Assembly (NCBI GenBank): GCA_018267475.1
Contig: JAFDYI010000013.1
Coordinates: forward strand, 32,631-96,630
Reading direction: 5' to 3'
Length of the DNA: 64,000 nt
Source: Bacteroidota bacterium
GTDB taxonomy: Bacteria > Bacteroidota > Bacteroidia > B-17B0 > Aurantibacillaceae
Below the pieces are notes generated by a model. That model did no database searches. It was not told the origin of the DNA and worked only from the letters and a program-made list of their open reading frames with translations. The first letter of the stretch is position 1, and the number at the start of each line of letters is the position of its first letter. The translations under genes were made by a program, and so were the position numbers. This document shows, in pieces, positions 1 through 9,175 of this stretch.

Positions 1-913
1 TTTGCCAGCCTACATAAGCGGCTATGCGCGGCGGGCACTCTTTGCTGATGCTTGAGGTAAAGGGCCCATCCGATATGTAGGGGCTTAGTTCTTTTAAATC
101 GGTGTTGTATAAGCGGTTTTTTTCGGTAAAGTAAGCCCATATATTTTTGGCGTATTTATGGCAATACTGCATCTGCACCCCTGTATATTGTATTTTTATA
201 GAGTCGGCGGTGTTGGGCAGGGCGGCATCTAAGGCATAATATAGCTTCCCGTAAAAAATCATGTGGTTTAGTAAATTATTTAATTGTTCGTTTTTATCGT
301 AGCAATGAATAAGCCAACCTTTTATGGCATCGCTTACCACATATTCCTTGCTCATAAAACGGGTTTTGTATTTTGGGTATTGTAGCATTTTGTAATACTT
401 ATTGTCGCCCCCTAAATACATATCCCAGCTTATACCCAGGGTGCTATCAATGGTGGTGATGTTATAGTTCCAACCCGAAATAAAGCACACGTATTGTTTA
501 GGCAGGGGAAGCTGAGGCAGGTGGTATTTAATATGTTTAAAGGCGTCGGTAAGTTGTTGCTCTATCTGTTTTACTTCTTTTTCGGTATATATTTTTTGCG
601 ATTGCAAATACACGTCTTTTATGTAAGCATCTTGTACAAAATTTTTTAATGCTTTATATATTGAGTCGTGCTCTTCGCCGTGATTGATAATATGGTACAT
701 AAAGCTGTTGTAAAAAGTTCCGTATTTTTTTTGCCAAAGAGGCGCGGTGCTTTCAAACAACCGGGGTGGGGTAGAAAAAATATCGTTATCTAACCGCAAT
801 AAGTCCGTAGCCGGAACCTGCACCGAGGACACATCTACCCCCTTTAGTTTATCGCTTTGACAAGAAGCTAAAAAAAGACTCGCACCCACTATAAAACCCG
901 CGAATTTTCGCAT
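1..913 (-). CDS. gldB: Gliding motility lipoprotein GldB (3' end beyond window)
   Basis: Probable GldB, a lipoprotein needed for gliding and linked to the type IX secretion/gliding apparatus at the cell envelope. The ATG at 913 starts a short signal peptide ending in a lipobox (FLASC, Cys at about residue 18). About 300 codons follow without a stop to the window edge. The mature part has features I associate with the GldB family: an early D-N-D-I-F segment, a central FISGWNYN stretch, and a late PRIAAYVGWQ that resembles the conserved C-terminal PGRxGxWxGWQIV region of GldB. The end of the protein lies outside the window, so only a few tens of residues should be missing. It is transcribed divergently from the beta-barrel gene to its right. 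The identification rests on remembered family pattern, not a search. Confidence 0.75.
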   Translation of the reverse strand, partial: MRKFAGFIVGASLFLASCQSDKLKGVDVSSVQVPATDLLRLDNDIFSTPPRLFESTAPLWQKKYGTFYNSFMYHIINHGEEHDSIYKALKNFVQDAYIKDVYLQSQKIYTEKEVKQIEQQLTDAFKHIKYHLPQLPLPKQYVCFISGWNYNITTIDSTLGISWDMYLGGDNKYYKMLQYPKYKTRFMSKEYVVSDAIKGWLIHCYDKNEQLNNLLNHMIFYGKLYYALDAALPNTADSIKIQYTGVQMQYCHKYAKNIWAYFTEKNRLYNTDLKELSPYISDGPFTSSISKECPPRIAAYVGWQ

Positions 914-927
914 ATTAAAAAAAAGTA

Positions 928-935
928 TATTTTTG
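928..935 (+). promoter_or_regulatory. Probable -7 promoter element
   Basis: TATTTTTG matches the Bacteroidota -7 consensus TAnnTTTG and lies 30 bp before the chosen ATG of the beta-barrel gene. No clear -33 TTTG is seen at the expected distance, so this is a partial match. Confidence 0.4.
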
Positions 936-964
936 CGTTACAAAATTCTAAAAATAAAATGATT

Positions 965-1831
965 ATGAAAAAAATACTTTGCATTACGTTAATCGGTCTT
1001 TTTGCCACCCAAACACAAGCACAAACCAATACCGGCAGCAGCACCGCTTCTTCTTCTACCTCCTCTACCGATACGCGTAAAGTGCGTGTGGGCGTGTTTG
1101 TGCGCGGCACCCCCAGCTGGTACAGCGAAAACCAAAACAACTATTACAGCAAAGGCGGCGCCGTTTTCGGACTGGGTTTTGGTTTAAATTTAGAGTTTAA
1201 ATTAAACGAAGTGTTGGCCTTTAAAACCGGTATTGGCGGTGATTTTGATGGCGGAAAAATAAACTATGCCTTTAATCAAGCCGCAGGCATTTATACCGGG
1301 TATCTTTTAGATAAAACCCCGCAACTAATTGAGGTTAAAGGGCAAAATTTAAACAGCCTTGCAAGCAATGTAAGCACCACTAATGCTTTGAAAGACCGCC
1401 AAATACACACCACTTATGTTACCATTCCTTTAGTGCTAAAAATGATGACCAAAGAAATAAACGGCTTTAAATACTACGTTGATTTTGGGGCTAACGTAGG
1501 GGTTTTGGTGGGCGCTAAGGCTACCGACGATGTGCTGCAGGCAAGTGTAACCACCAACGCTTTAACTACAACCAAAAACAGCAGTTTGAATATGTACAGC
1601 GATTGCATTCCTGTGCGGGCAGGATTAAACTTGGGCATTGGCAGCGAGTACCGCTTGGCAGGTACCACGTCGGTATTTTTAGGGGTTAATTTTATCAACT
1701 CCTTTATACCTACTTTAAAATCAAACTCGGTATATAACTTTACTAATGTAGATGGCGCCGGCAATTTTACCTATGCGCAACAAAGCGCTAAGTCTATGGG
1801 GGTGCAAATAAATATAGGGGTGATGTTTTAA
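965..1831 (+). CDS. Secreted outer-membrane beta-barrel protein (PorT-like fold)
   Basis: About 288 residues. A Sec signal peptide (MKKILCITLIGLFATQTQAQ) is followed by a Thr/Ser-rich linker and then alternating amphipathic strands rich in Gly and aromatic residues, for example GAVFGLGFGLNLEFKLNEV, and a last strand ending in Val-Met-Phe. This pattern is typical of the small outer-membrane beta-barrel (PorT-like) proteins of Bacteroidota. The ATG at 965 is preferred over the one at 959 because it puts the Lys-rich signal peptide start at residue 1. The gene stands alone between gldB (divergent) and the HTTM-like fragment 30 bp downstream. The function is unknown; a structural or transport role in the outer membrane is inference only. 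Confidence 0.6.
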   Translation: MKKILCITLIGLFATQTQAQTNTGSSTASSSTSSTDTRKVRVGVFVRGTPSWYSENQNNYYSKGGAVFGLGFGLNLEFKLNEVLAFKTGIGGDFDGGKINYAFNQAAGIYTGYLLDKTPQLIEVKGQNLNSLASNVSTTNALKDRQIHTTYVTIPLVLKMMTKEINGFKYYVDFGANVGVLVGAKATDDVLQASVTTNALTTTKNSSLNMYSDCIPVRAGLNLGIGSEYRLAGTTSVFLGVNFINSFIPTLKSNSVYNFTNVDGAGNFTYAQQSAKSMGVQINIGVMF

Positions 1832-1863
1832 ATAAAACACAGGCCCCTTTCAAAACAAGCGCC

Positions 1864-2424
1864 ATGAATGGGTATTTATTTAGTTTCTCTTTTTGGAAGC
1901 GAGTGGGCGAGTCGTACTATTTTAGAGTCATAAAAAATTCGTTTCTGTTTTTTTGTGTCGCCCTTTGTTGTATCTGGAATATAAGTACTGTAAAAAATTC
2001 CGGTATAGGGGTATCTCAATCGGTGGCCCCCTTTGTGTACGCCTTGCGTTTAGACCAAAGTTGGGGCATGTTTGCACCTACCGTGCTAAAAGAGGACGGT
2101 TGGTTGGTAATGGAGGGCACCACCTTCGATAAAAAAAAAATAGATATAAACAGAGAGGGGGCGGCTGTAAATTACAGCAAGCCGCACTGTGTGCTGGATT
2201 ACATCAAAAGCGACAGGCAGCGTAAATATCAAGAAAATCTTTTATTTGAGTGCAATCGTTTTATCCGCCCTTTTTATTGCACGTATTTGTTAAACGCATG
2301 GAATGAGCAACATCCCAACAAAAAAATTTCTTCTCTGCAACTGGTATATATGAAAGAAGTTACCATGCCCCCTTTTCAAAAACCTAAAATAAGTAAAGAA
2401 AGTGTGTGTGCGTGCAGCAAGTAG
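1864..2424 (+). CDS. Stand-alone C-terminal region of an HTTM-type membrane protein
   Basis: 186 residues with one clear membrane segment near residues 22-42, followed by LDQSWGMFAP and then DDGW-like and G-x-x-(D/K)-K-K-I-D-I segments, ending in a Cys pair (VCACSK). Larger HTTM proteins of Bacteroidota (related to vitamin-K-dependent carboxylase) carry a similar tail after their multi-helix domain, with a Q-x-W-x-M-F-(A/S)-P motif, a V-Y-M-x-E-V stretch and a C-x-C end, all of which appear here. The N-terminal multi-helix catalytic-like domain is absent: only 33 bp separate this start from the preceding gene. It is either a truncated relict or an independently used soluble tail with one anchor. 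The family assignment is from memory of the motif. Confidence 0.5.
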   Translation: MNGYLFSFSFWKRVGESYYFRVIKNSFLFFCVALCCIWNISTVKNSGIGVSQSVAPFVYALRLDQSWGMFAPTVLKEDGWLVMEGTTFDKKKIDINREGAAVNYSKPHCVLDYIKSDRQRKYQENLLFECNRFIRPFYCTYLLNAWNEQHPNKKISSLQLVYMKEVTMPPFQKPKISKESVCACSK

Positions 2425-2447
2425 CGCCGTTAAACCATACACAAACT

Positions 2448-2472
2448 AAAAAGCCCCGCGTTAGCGAGGCTT
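2448..2472 (-). terminator. Intrinsic terminator of tRNA-Val
   Basis: Read on the minus strand, an 8-9 bp GC-rich stem (left arm AGCCTCGC, right arm GCGGGGCT, one G-U pair) with a 4-nt loop ends in a run of T. It starts 3 nt after the tRNA discriminator base, so it should terminate the tRNA transcript. Confidence 0.75.
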
Positions 2473-2475
2473 GTG

Positions 2476-2550
2476 TGGGAACTGCTGGGTTCGAACCAGC
2501 GACCCCCTGCTTGTAAGGCAGGTGCTCTGAACCAGCTGAGCTAAGCTCCC
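2476..2550 (-). tRNA. tRNA-Val (anticodon UAC)
   Basis: 75 nt cloverleaf read on the minus strand. The acceptor arm GGGAGCT pairs with AGTTCCC with one G-U pair. The D arm contains AGCTCAG...CTGG. The anticodon stem CCTGC/GCAGG encloses loop CTTACAA, giving anticodon UAC (valine). The T arm carries GGTTCGAACC. The 3' CCA is not encoded, as is common in this phylum. A terminator follows directly and a promoter-like sequence lies about 35 bp upstream, so it looks like a single-gene transcription unit. Confidence 0.95.
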
Positions 2551-2583
2551 GTTAGGTTCCTGTTTTTTTAAAAAGAACGGCTG

Positions 2584-2616
2584 CAAATATAGTAGTTTTT
2601 TATTATTCAAAACAAA
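2584..2616 (-). promoter_or_regulatory. Probable promoter of tRNA-Val
   Basis: On the minus strand, TTTG and TATATTTG are separated by 21 bp, close to the Bacteroidota -33/-7 pattern (TTTG-N19-21-TAnnTTTG). The -7 box ends 33 bp before the tRNA 5' end, leaving room for a short leader. Confidence 0.6.
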
Positions 2617-2713
2617 TGTGGTTTATTTTTTATTTTAATGCCTCTTTTTTTAAAATGCGCTTGCTGTACGCCAATACTTTATTACAAAAAAGCAAAATTC
2701 TCTATAAAGAGTA

Positions 2714-2744
2714 GTTGCTTGTACTATTTTTTATACTATTTTTG
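2714..2744 (+). promoter_or_regulatory. Probable promoter of the secreted protein gene at 2770
   Basis: GTTG, 19 bp spacer, then TATTTTTG (TAnnTTTG match), ending 25 bp before the ATG. Good agreement with the Bacteroidota consensus apart from one base in the -33 box. Confidence 0.6.
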
Positions 2745-2769
2745 CTGAAAATTAACAAAAATAAAAATT

Positions 2770-3372
2770 ATGAAAAAACTAAACAACCTAATGGCAGCAG
2801 CTGTAATATTAGTTGCCACAGCCACACAAGCTCAAAAATGGAATCAGCCTATAAGCTTTTTAAAAGGTGAAAAAAACCTAAACATACAATATACCTATGA
2901 TGGGCTTGTTGTAGGAAAAGACGGAACAGAAAAAGATTACATAGCCCGCAAAAAAGAAGATTATGCCAAAAAAGATCCCCAAAAAGCGGAAAAATTTGAA
3001 AAAGGTTGGTATGAGGCGCGCCCCAGTAATTATTTCCCAAAATTTGAAGGCCTTTTAAATAAGGGTTTAGGAAAAGTGGGCATAGCGGCCGCACAAAACC
3101 AAACCGGCGCCAAATATACCCTTGTTGTACACACCACTTTTATTGAACCCGGTTTTAATGTAGGAGTTATGAAAAAACCTGCAGCCGCCAATTTTGAAAT
3201 GAAATTGGTAGAAACGGCAAACCCGAACACCACTCTTTCGTCGGCTTTTGTAATGAATGTACCCGGCTCTCAATTTAGTGGTTACGATTTTGACGCTACT
3301 ACTCGCATAAGCGAATGTTATGCAAAGGCCGCCAAAATGATTGCTAAAACCATGGCAAAAGGCTTGAAGTAA
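2770..3372 (+). CDS. Secreted protein of unknown function
   Basis: 200 residues with a clear Sec signal peptide (residues 1-21, ending TQAQ). The mature part is Lys-rich in its first half, including a charged stretch around residues 58-85, and then has predicted strands around KYTLVVHTTFIEPGF and NFEMKLVETAN. A Gly/Ala helix and a Lys-rich C-terminal helix follow. There is no lipobox and no barrel end signature, so it is probably periplasmic. I do not recognise a named domain; small proteins of this general layout are common in Bacteroidota. It has its own promoter and is followed by a terminator, so it is monocistronic. Confidence 0.6.
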   Translation: MKKLNNLMAAAVILVATATQAQKWNQPISFLKGEKNLNIQYTYDGLVVGKDGTEKDYIARKKEDYAKKDPQKAEKFEKGWYEARPSNYFPKFEGLLNKGLGKVGIAAAQNQTGAKYTLVVHTTFIEPGFNVGVMKKPAAANFEMKLVETANPNTTLSSAFVMNVPGSQFSGYDFDATTRISECYAKAAKMIAKTMAKGLK

Positions 3373-3400
3373 TACCGCTTTTGTGTCGTTGCTGTTATAG

Positions 3401-5023
<1,623 letters not shown>

Positions 5024-5088
5024 GATAGAGGGCGGGGCGCGTGTATTTCACGCCTCCATACCAATATATTCATACCAATATCTAAAAA

Positions 5089-5322
5089 ATGCAAGTAGAG
5101 ATTATCACCCCCGATAAAAAATTGTTTGAAGGCGAAGCAAAGTCGCTTACGGTGCCGGGCTCTGAGGGTTCTTTGGGCATTTTAAACAATCACGCACCTA
5201 TGATTGCCTCCTTAAAACAAGGAAAAGTAAAGGTAAGCACTGCTTCTGAAACCAAAAATTTTGAAATAAAAGGAGGCGTGATAGAGGTGCTGAAAAACAA
5301 AGTAGTAGTATTGGCTGAATAG
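5089..5322 (+). CDS. atpC: F1 ATP synthase epsilon subunit, short form
   Basis: 77 residues, covering only the N-terminal beta-sandwich of epsilon (starts MQVEIITPDKKLFEGEAKSL; includes PGSEGSLGILNNHAP). This part sits on the central stalk and joins F1 to the c-ring. The C-terminal helical hairpin found in the roughly 130-residue form, which can inhibit ATP hydrolysis in other bacteria, is missing; short epsilon subunits are common in Bacteroidota. Located directly downstream of atpD and almost certainly co-transcribed. Confidence 0.93.
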   Translation: MQVEIITPDKKLFEGEAKSLTVPGSEGSLGILNNHAPMIASLKQGKVKVSTASETKNFEIKGGVIEVLKNKVVVLAE

Positions 5323-5350
5323 TATATTTAGCCGAGTAAGTTTCTCTTTT

Positions 5351-6196
5351 TTATCGCGCTGAAAAGTGGATGCGCGCCCAAAAACTGTTGGTTTCGTAGC
5401 GCGGGTTGCTTTCTGAAGCGGGTCCCCGCATGGTATTCATACGGCCGTTGCCGCCCCCCATACTACCCATGCCCATACCGTTGCCGCCCATGCCCCCGCC
5501 CATACCGCCAGAGCCCATGCTGTTGTTGGCGTTGCTGCTGTTATCATCTTCTTTTTTAGGCGCTGTAAACCCATGTATGGTGATGGCAAAATCAAAATTT
5601 TTGATGCTGTCTTTAGGCTCTAAAGCGGGTTTGTAAAAAGTATTAAAAGGAATAACAGCCTCATAAATCATAATGTTGTTTTTGTCCCAGTTAATGCTCA
5701 CCCGCAAACCATATTCATTGTCGGCAGCTAAATAGTCGGGAATGTTTTTTTTAAATCCTATCAGTTGCATTTGATTTACTTGATTTAAAAATTTTTCTTT
5801 TACCTCATCGTTATAGCTGCTGTTTTTTTTATTAGGGTGAACGGTGTTTTGCGTTGCTTCTTCGTTGGCTTTGTCGGGCACCGGAAATAAAATGCCGCTG
5901 CGTCGGGTTTTTTTAGCTAAGGTATCAATCCATATATTGAGGCCGCTGTGCATAATTTTTTCCTGAGATAGTTCGTCAACCACACGCACGCATAGATAGA
6001 TGTTTTTGTTGTCGTTGGATAAGGTGTAGTTAAGTTTTGTATCAGAGTCGTAAAACCTAAGAGGCACAGCCCATTCAGAAGCGTTTCCATCGGCAGTAAC
6101 AGGTGTTTTTTGCCAACCGGCTCTATACAAAGCTTTTGGGGCGCAAGCAAAAACAAAAAGCAAAGAGGCAAGAAACGCAAGAATTTTTATTCGCAT
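5351..6196 (-). CDS. Lipoprotein with a DOMON/CBM9-like domain and Gly/Met-rich tail
   Basis: 281 residues. A signal peptide ends in a lipobox (FVFAC, Cys at about residue 18), so the protein should be membrane-anchored. The body starts GWQKTPVTADGNASEWAVPL and continues with a strand pattern (NKNIYLCVRVVDELSQ, GLNIWIDTLAKK) that resembles the carbohydrate-binding family 9/DOMON-like fold often found in Bacteroidota envelope proteins. Residues about 225-265 are a low-complexity tail of Gly, Met, Asn and Ser, followed by a short conserved-looking end (NPRYETNSFWARIHFSAR). Ligand unknown. It is convergent with atpC. Confidence 0.55.
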   Translation of the reverse strand: MRIKILAFLASLLFVFACAPKALYRAGWQKTPVTADGNASEWAVPLRFYDSDTKLNYTLSNDNKNIYLCVRVVDELSQEKIMHSGLNIWIDTLAKKTRRSGILFPVPDKANEEATQNTVHPNKKNSSYNDEVKEKFLNQVNQMQLIGFKKNIPDYLAADNEYGLRVSINWDKNNIMIYEAVIPFNTFYKPALEPKDSIKNFDFAITIHGFTAPKKEDDNSSNANNSMGSGGMGGGMGGNGMGMGSMGGGNGRMNTMRGPASESNPRYETNSFWARIHFSAR

Positions 6197-6213
6197 GAGA
6201 ATTTTATTAAAGG

Positions 6214-6221
6214 CAAAAATA
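6214..6221 (-). promoter_or_regulatory. Probable -7 element of the DOMON-like lipoprotein
   Basis: TATTTTTG on the minus strand matches TAnnTTTG and lies 18 bp before the ATG at 6196. It falls in the 36 bp gap after the ABC-F gene, suggesting independent transcription. No -33 box was identified. Confidence 0.4.
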
Positions 6222-6232
6222 CTTTTTTCTTT

Positions 6233-8152
6233 TTATCCCTGTATTTTTTCACTTATTTTTTCCCACTCCTGCAGGGTTGTTTCTAATTTCTTTTTTAATG
6301 CGTCGTATCGAACAAAAAAATCTTTTTCGGCGCTTAGCTGTTTGTATTTTTCGGGTATAGCAAGTTGTTCGTCTAACGATTTTAACTCCGTTTCTAGCTG
6401 GGCTATTTCTTTTTCTGTTTTTTGAAGTTGGGTTTTTAATTGCTTTTGTTGTTTTTCTTTTTCGTTTGGCTCGTTGTCTTTCGTTTTTTCTGCTTTAGGC
6501 TCCGGTTTTGTTTCGCTTATGTTTGTTTTTAGCTCGGCTAAGCGCTCTAATTTTCGTTTGTGCATAAACTCTTTAATATCGCATAGATGTTCTTTTACGT
6601 GCCCTTCTCTAAATTCAAACAAGCGATGGCACATGCCGTCTAAAAAATCGCGGTCGTGCGACACTAAAATAACGGTGCCTTCGTAATCCATAATTGCTTT
6701 TTTCAAAATTTCTTTACTGCGAATGTCTAAATGGTTGGTGGGTTCGTCTAATAGCAATAAATTATAGGGCTCTAGCAACAGTTTGCACAGAGCCAAACGC
6801 CCTCGTTCACCACCGCTTAGTACGCGTACTTTTTTATCTATGTCATCTCCTCCAAATAAAAAAGAACCCAAAATATTTCGCACCTGTTTACGAACATCGC
6901 CCACGGCTAACTCATCAATGGTTTCAAACACGGTTTTGTTTGGGTCTAACTTTTCTTCTTGGTCTTGCTCAAACACACCGGCCATTACACTGTGCCCTAG
7001 TTGCACAGTTCCTTCGTATTTTGTTTTACCTCCAATCATTTTCATCATAGTAGATTTTCCCTCCCCGTTACGCCCTACTAAAGCAATTTTTTCGCCTTTA
7101 GTAACGATAAAATTAGCGTCTTTAAAAATACGTTTTTCGCCATACTCTTTTGCTGCATTTTCTACGGTAAGCACTATTTTTCCTGAGTGAGCCGGAGGAG
7201 GAAAACGCATGTGCATAACCGAAGTGTCGTCTTCGTCCACCTCAACGCGCTCCATACGGTCTAGTTTTTTTATTAAGCTTTGGGCAAAGGAGGCTTTGTT
7301 GGCTTTAGCGCGGTATTTATCAATAAGTGCTTCGGTATGGTCAATAATTTTTTGTTGATTTTTTGCTGCGTTTTCTTGTGTTTCTTTGCGCTCTTTTCTC
7401 AGCACTAAGTATTTGCTGTAATTGGCTTTGTAATCGTATATTTTTTTACTTACTATTTCAATGGTTCTATTGGTAACGTTGTCTAAAAATTGTTTGTCGT
7501 GGCTTATTAGCACTACGGCGCCGGTGTACGTGTCCATAAATTCTTCTAACCATTGAATGGCTTCAATATCCAAGTGGTTGGTGGGTTCATCTAGTAACAG
7601 CACATCGGGTTTTTGTAAAAGCAGTTTAGCTAATTCAATACGCATGCGCCAGCCGCCACTAAACTCGTTGGTTTGTCGGGTAAAATCTTTTCTTTCAAAA
7701 CCCAGTCCGCGCAAAATTTTTTCAATCTCTTCATCGCGGTTGCCGGCTCCTAAAATGTCTAAACGCGCCGACACGTCGGTTACTTCGGTAATAAGCCTGG
7801 CGTAGCTGTCGCTTTCGTAATCGGTGCGGGTTTCAAATTCTTTGTTGATGGCTTCTAAGCGGGTTTGCAAATCCATAATTTCTTGATAAGCCGTTGCTGT
7901 TTCTTCAAACACGGTACGCCCGTGCTGATGTATCATATCTTGAGGCAGATACCCTATTTTAAAATCTTTTGGCTTAGAAATTTCTCCTTTGGTGGGGTTA
8001 TCTATTCCGGCAATAAGTTTTAGCATGGTGCTTTTTCCCGCCCCATTTTTTCCGGCAAGGCCTATGCGGTCTTTTGGGTTTACTAAAAAACTAACATTAT
8101 CAAAAAGAGTAAAACCTCCAAACGAAACGGTAACCGAGTTAACTGAAATCAT
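6233..8152 (-). CDS. ABC-F family ATPase (translation factor type)
   Basis: 639 residues with two ABC ATPase domains and no membrane segments: the ABC-F layout, whose members bind the ribosome and act on stalled or antibiotic-bound complexes. First domain: Walker A GKNGAGKST (residues 34-42), signature SGGWRMRIELA, Walker B LLLDEPTNHLD. The charged linker region (about 240-320) is the ribosome-facing PtIM segment. Second domain: GRNGEGKST, LSGGERGRLALCKL, LLLLDEPTNHLD. A C-terminal coiled coil rich in Lys, Glu and Gln (about 535-639) is like that of Uup/YheS-type members. I cannot assign a subfamily or resistance role. Confidence 0.9.
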   Translation of the reverse strand: MISVNSVTVSFGGFTLFDNVSFLVNPKDRIGLAGKNGAGKSTMLKLIAGIDNPTKGEISKPKDFKIGYLPQDMIHQHGRTVFEETATAYQEIMDLQTRLEAINKEFETRTDYESDSYARLITEVTDVSARLDILGAGNRDEEIEKILRGLGFERKDFTRQTNEFSGGWRMRIELAKLLLQKPDVLLLDEPTNHLDIEAIQWLEEFMDTYTGAVVLISHDKQFLDNVTNRTIEIVSKKIYDYKANYSKYLVLRKERKETQENAAKNQQKIIDHTEALIDKYRAKANKASFAQSLIKKLDRMERVEVDEDDTSVMHMRFPPPAHSGKIVLTVENAAKEYGEKRIFKDANFIVTKGEKIALVGRNGEGKSTMMKMIGGKTKYEGTVQLGHSVMAGVFEQDQEEKLDPNKTVFETIDELAVGDVRKQVRNILGSFLFGGDDIDKKVRVLSGGERGRLALCKLLLEPYNLLLLDEPTNHLDIRSKEILKKAIMDYEGTVILVSHDRDFLDGMCHRLFEFREGHVKEHLCDIKEFMHKRKLERLAELKTNISETKPEPKAEKTKDNEPNEKEKQQKQLKTQLQKTEKEIAQLETELKSLDEQLAIPEKYKQLSAEKDFFVRYDALKKKLETTLQEWEKISEKIQG

Positions 8153-8170
8153 ATAAAAAAATTAAGGCAG

Positions 8171-8178
8171 CAAAAGTA
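8171..8178 (-). promoter_or_regulatory. Probable -7 element of the ABC-F gene
   Basis: TACTTTTG on the minus strand (TAnnTTTG) lies 18 bp before the ATG at 8152, inside the 30 bp gap after the permease gene. This suggests the ABC-F gene has its own promoter rather than belonging to the transporter operon. The -33 box is not clear. Confidence 0.4.
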
Positions 8179-8182
8179 CGGA

Positions 8183-9175
8183 TTAAGAATGGTTTTTTTT
8201 AAGCAAAAGCCACAAAACAAAAGGAGCGCCAAACAAAGAGGTTATAACATTGATAGGGAGTACGGCTTCAAAAAAAGGCAAATTAGATAAGATATCGCAC
8301 AGAAGCAAAAAGCAGGAGCCTCCTATTATGTTTCCTATTAGCTGGTGCAGGTGGTGCGTGGTTTTTAAAAAAATACGCACCACATGAGGCAAGGCTAAGC
8401 CCACAAAACCAATGGGGCCGCAGTAGGCGGTGGTTACGCCGCTTAAAACAGCGACTAAAACCAGGATGGCGTTTTTTACAAAACCAATGTTTACGCCCAG
8501 TAAGCGCGCTTGCTCATCGCCTAGCAACAAGGCGTTTAATGATTTTATTAAAAGAAAACAAGCTATGAAGCAAAGGCATAAAATCAAAAAGAAAAAAACC
8601 AAATGGCCTTGGGTAAGGTAGCTAAGAGAGGCTAAATTCCAAAGAACAAAATTTTTGAGGTGCTGTGCATTTGCAAAATACTCCAACACCGATTGCCACG
8701 CGCCGGCAATAAAGCCAATCATCATTCCAATCAGCAAAATATAAGCTTGCTTGTATATTTTTTTTGCAACGAGCATAATAAGAAGCAAGCCCGCTAAAGC
8801 CCCTAAAGCCGACACGAGAGGCACGCCCCACGCGCGAAAAAACACACCTAAAGCGCCGCTGCTCATCATAAATACGGCAACAAAAAGAGAGGATACCGCG
8901 TTTACCCCAAGTACATAGGGGCCTGCCAAAGGGTTTCTAAAAAAAGTTTGCATAAGCATGCCCGCTACCGCAAGCGCCGCACCTGCACCAACGGCTGTAA
9001 GTGCTTTGGGTAATCTAAAGTCAAAAAGAATAATATGATCTGTCGTGTTTTCTGAATCCCAAAAACAGCTTATTATTTTTTTTATAGGAATAAAAACAGA
9101 ACCTAAGGCTATGTCCAGTACAAAAAGCAACAATAGCAACAAAAACAGCAAGCTGTATTTTTTAAAAAAAATCAT
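8183..9175 (-). CDS. FecCD/BtuC-type ABC transporter permease
   Basis: 330 residues, very hydrophobic, about ten membrane helices. It belongs to the FecCD family of inner-membrane permeases for siderophore iron, heme or cobalamin. Family signatures seen: FRLPKALTAVGAGAALAVAG near the N-terminus, FFRNPLAGPYVLGVNAVSS, the YCGPIGFVGLALPHVVR segment that contacts the ATPase, and a typical C-terminal LPINVITSLFGAPFVLWLL. Its start overlaps the stop of the binding-protein gene by 4 bp (ATGA), so the two are translationally coupled. No partner ATPase gene is adjacent. Substrate not deducible from sequence. Confidence 0.93.
   Translation of the reverse strand: MIFFKKYSLLFLLLLLLFVLDIALGSVFIPIKKIISCFWDSENTTDHIILFDFRLPKALTAVGAGAALAVAGMLMQTFFRNPLAGPYVLGVNAVSSLFVAVFMMSSGALGVFFRAWGVPLVSALGALAGLLLIMLVAKKIYKQAYILLIGMMIGFIAGAWQSVLEYFANAQHLKNFVLWNLASLSYLTQGHLVFFFLILCLCFIACFLLIKSLNALLLGDEQARLLGVNIGFVKNAILVLVAVLSGVTTAYCGPIGFVGLALPHVVRIFLKTTHHLHQLIGNIIGGSCFLLLCDILSNLPFFEAVLPINVITSLFGAPFVLWLLLKKNHS

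Noticed and set aside
5406..5636. Proline-rich plus-strand frame opposite the Gly/Met-rich tail.
   Set aside because: It is the mirror of the Gly repeat on the other strand and has no promoter or start context.
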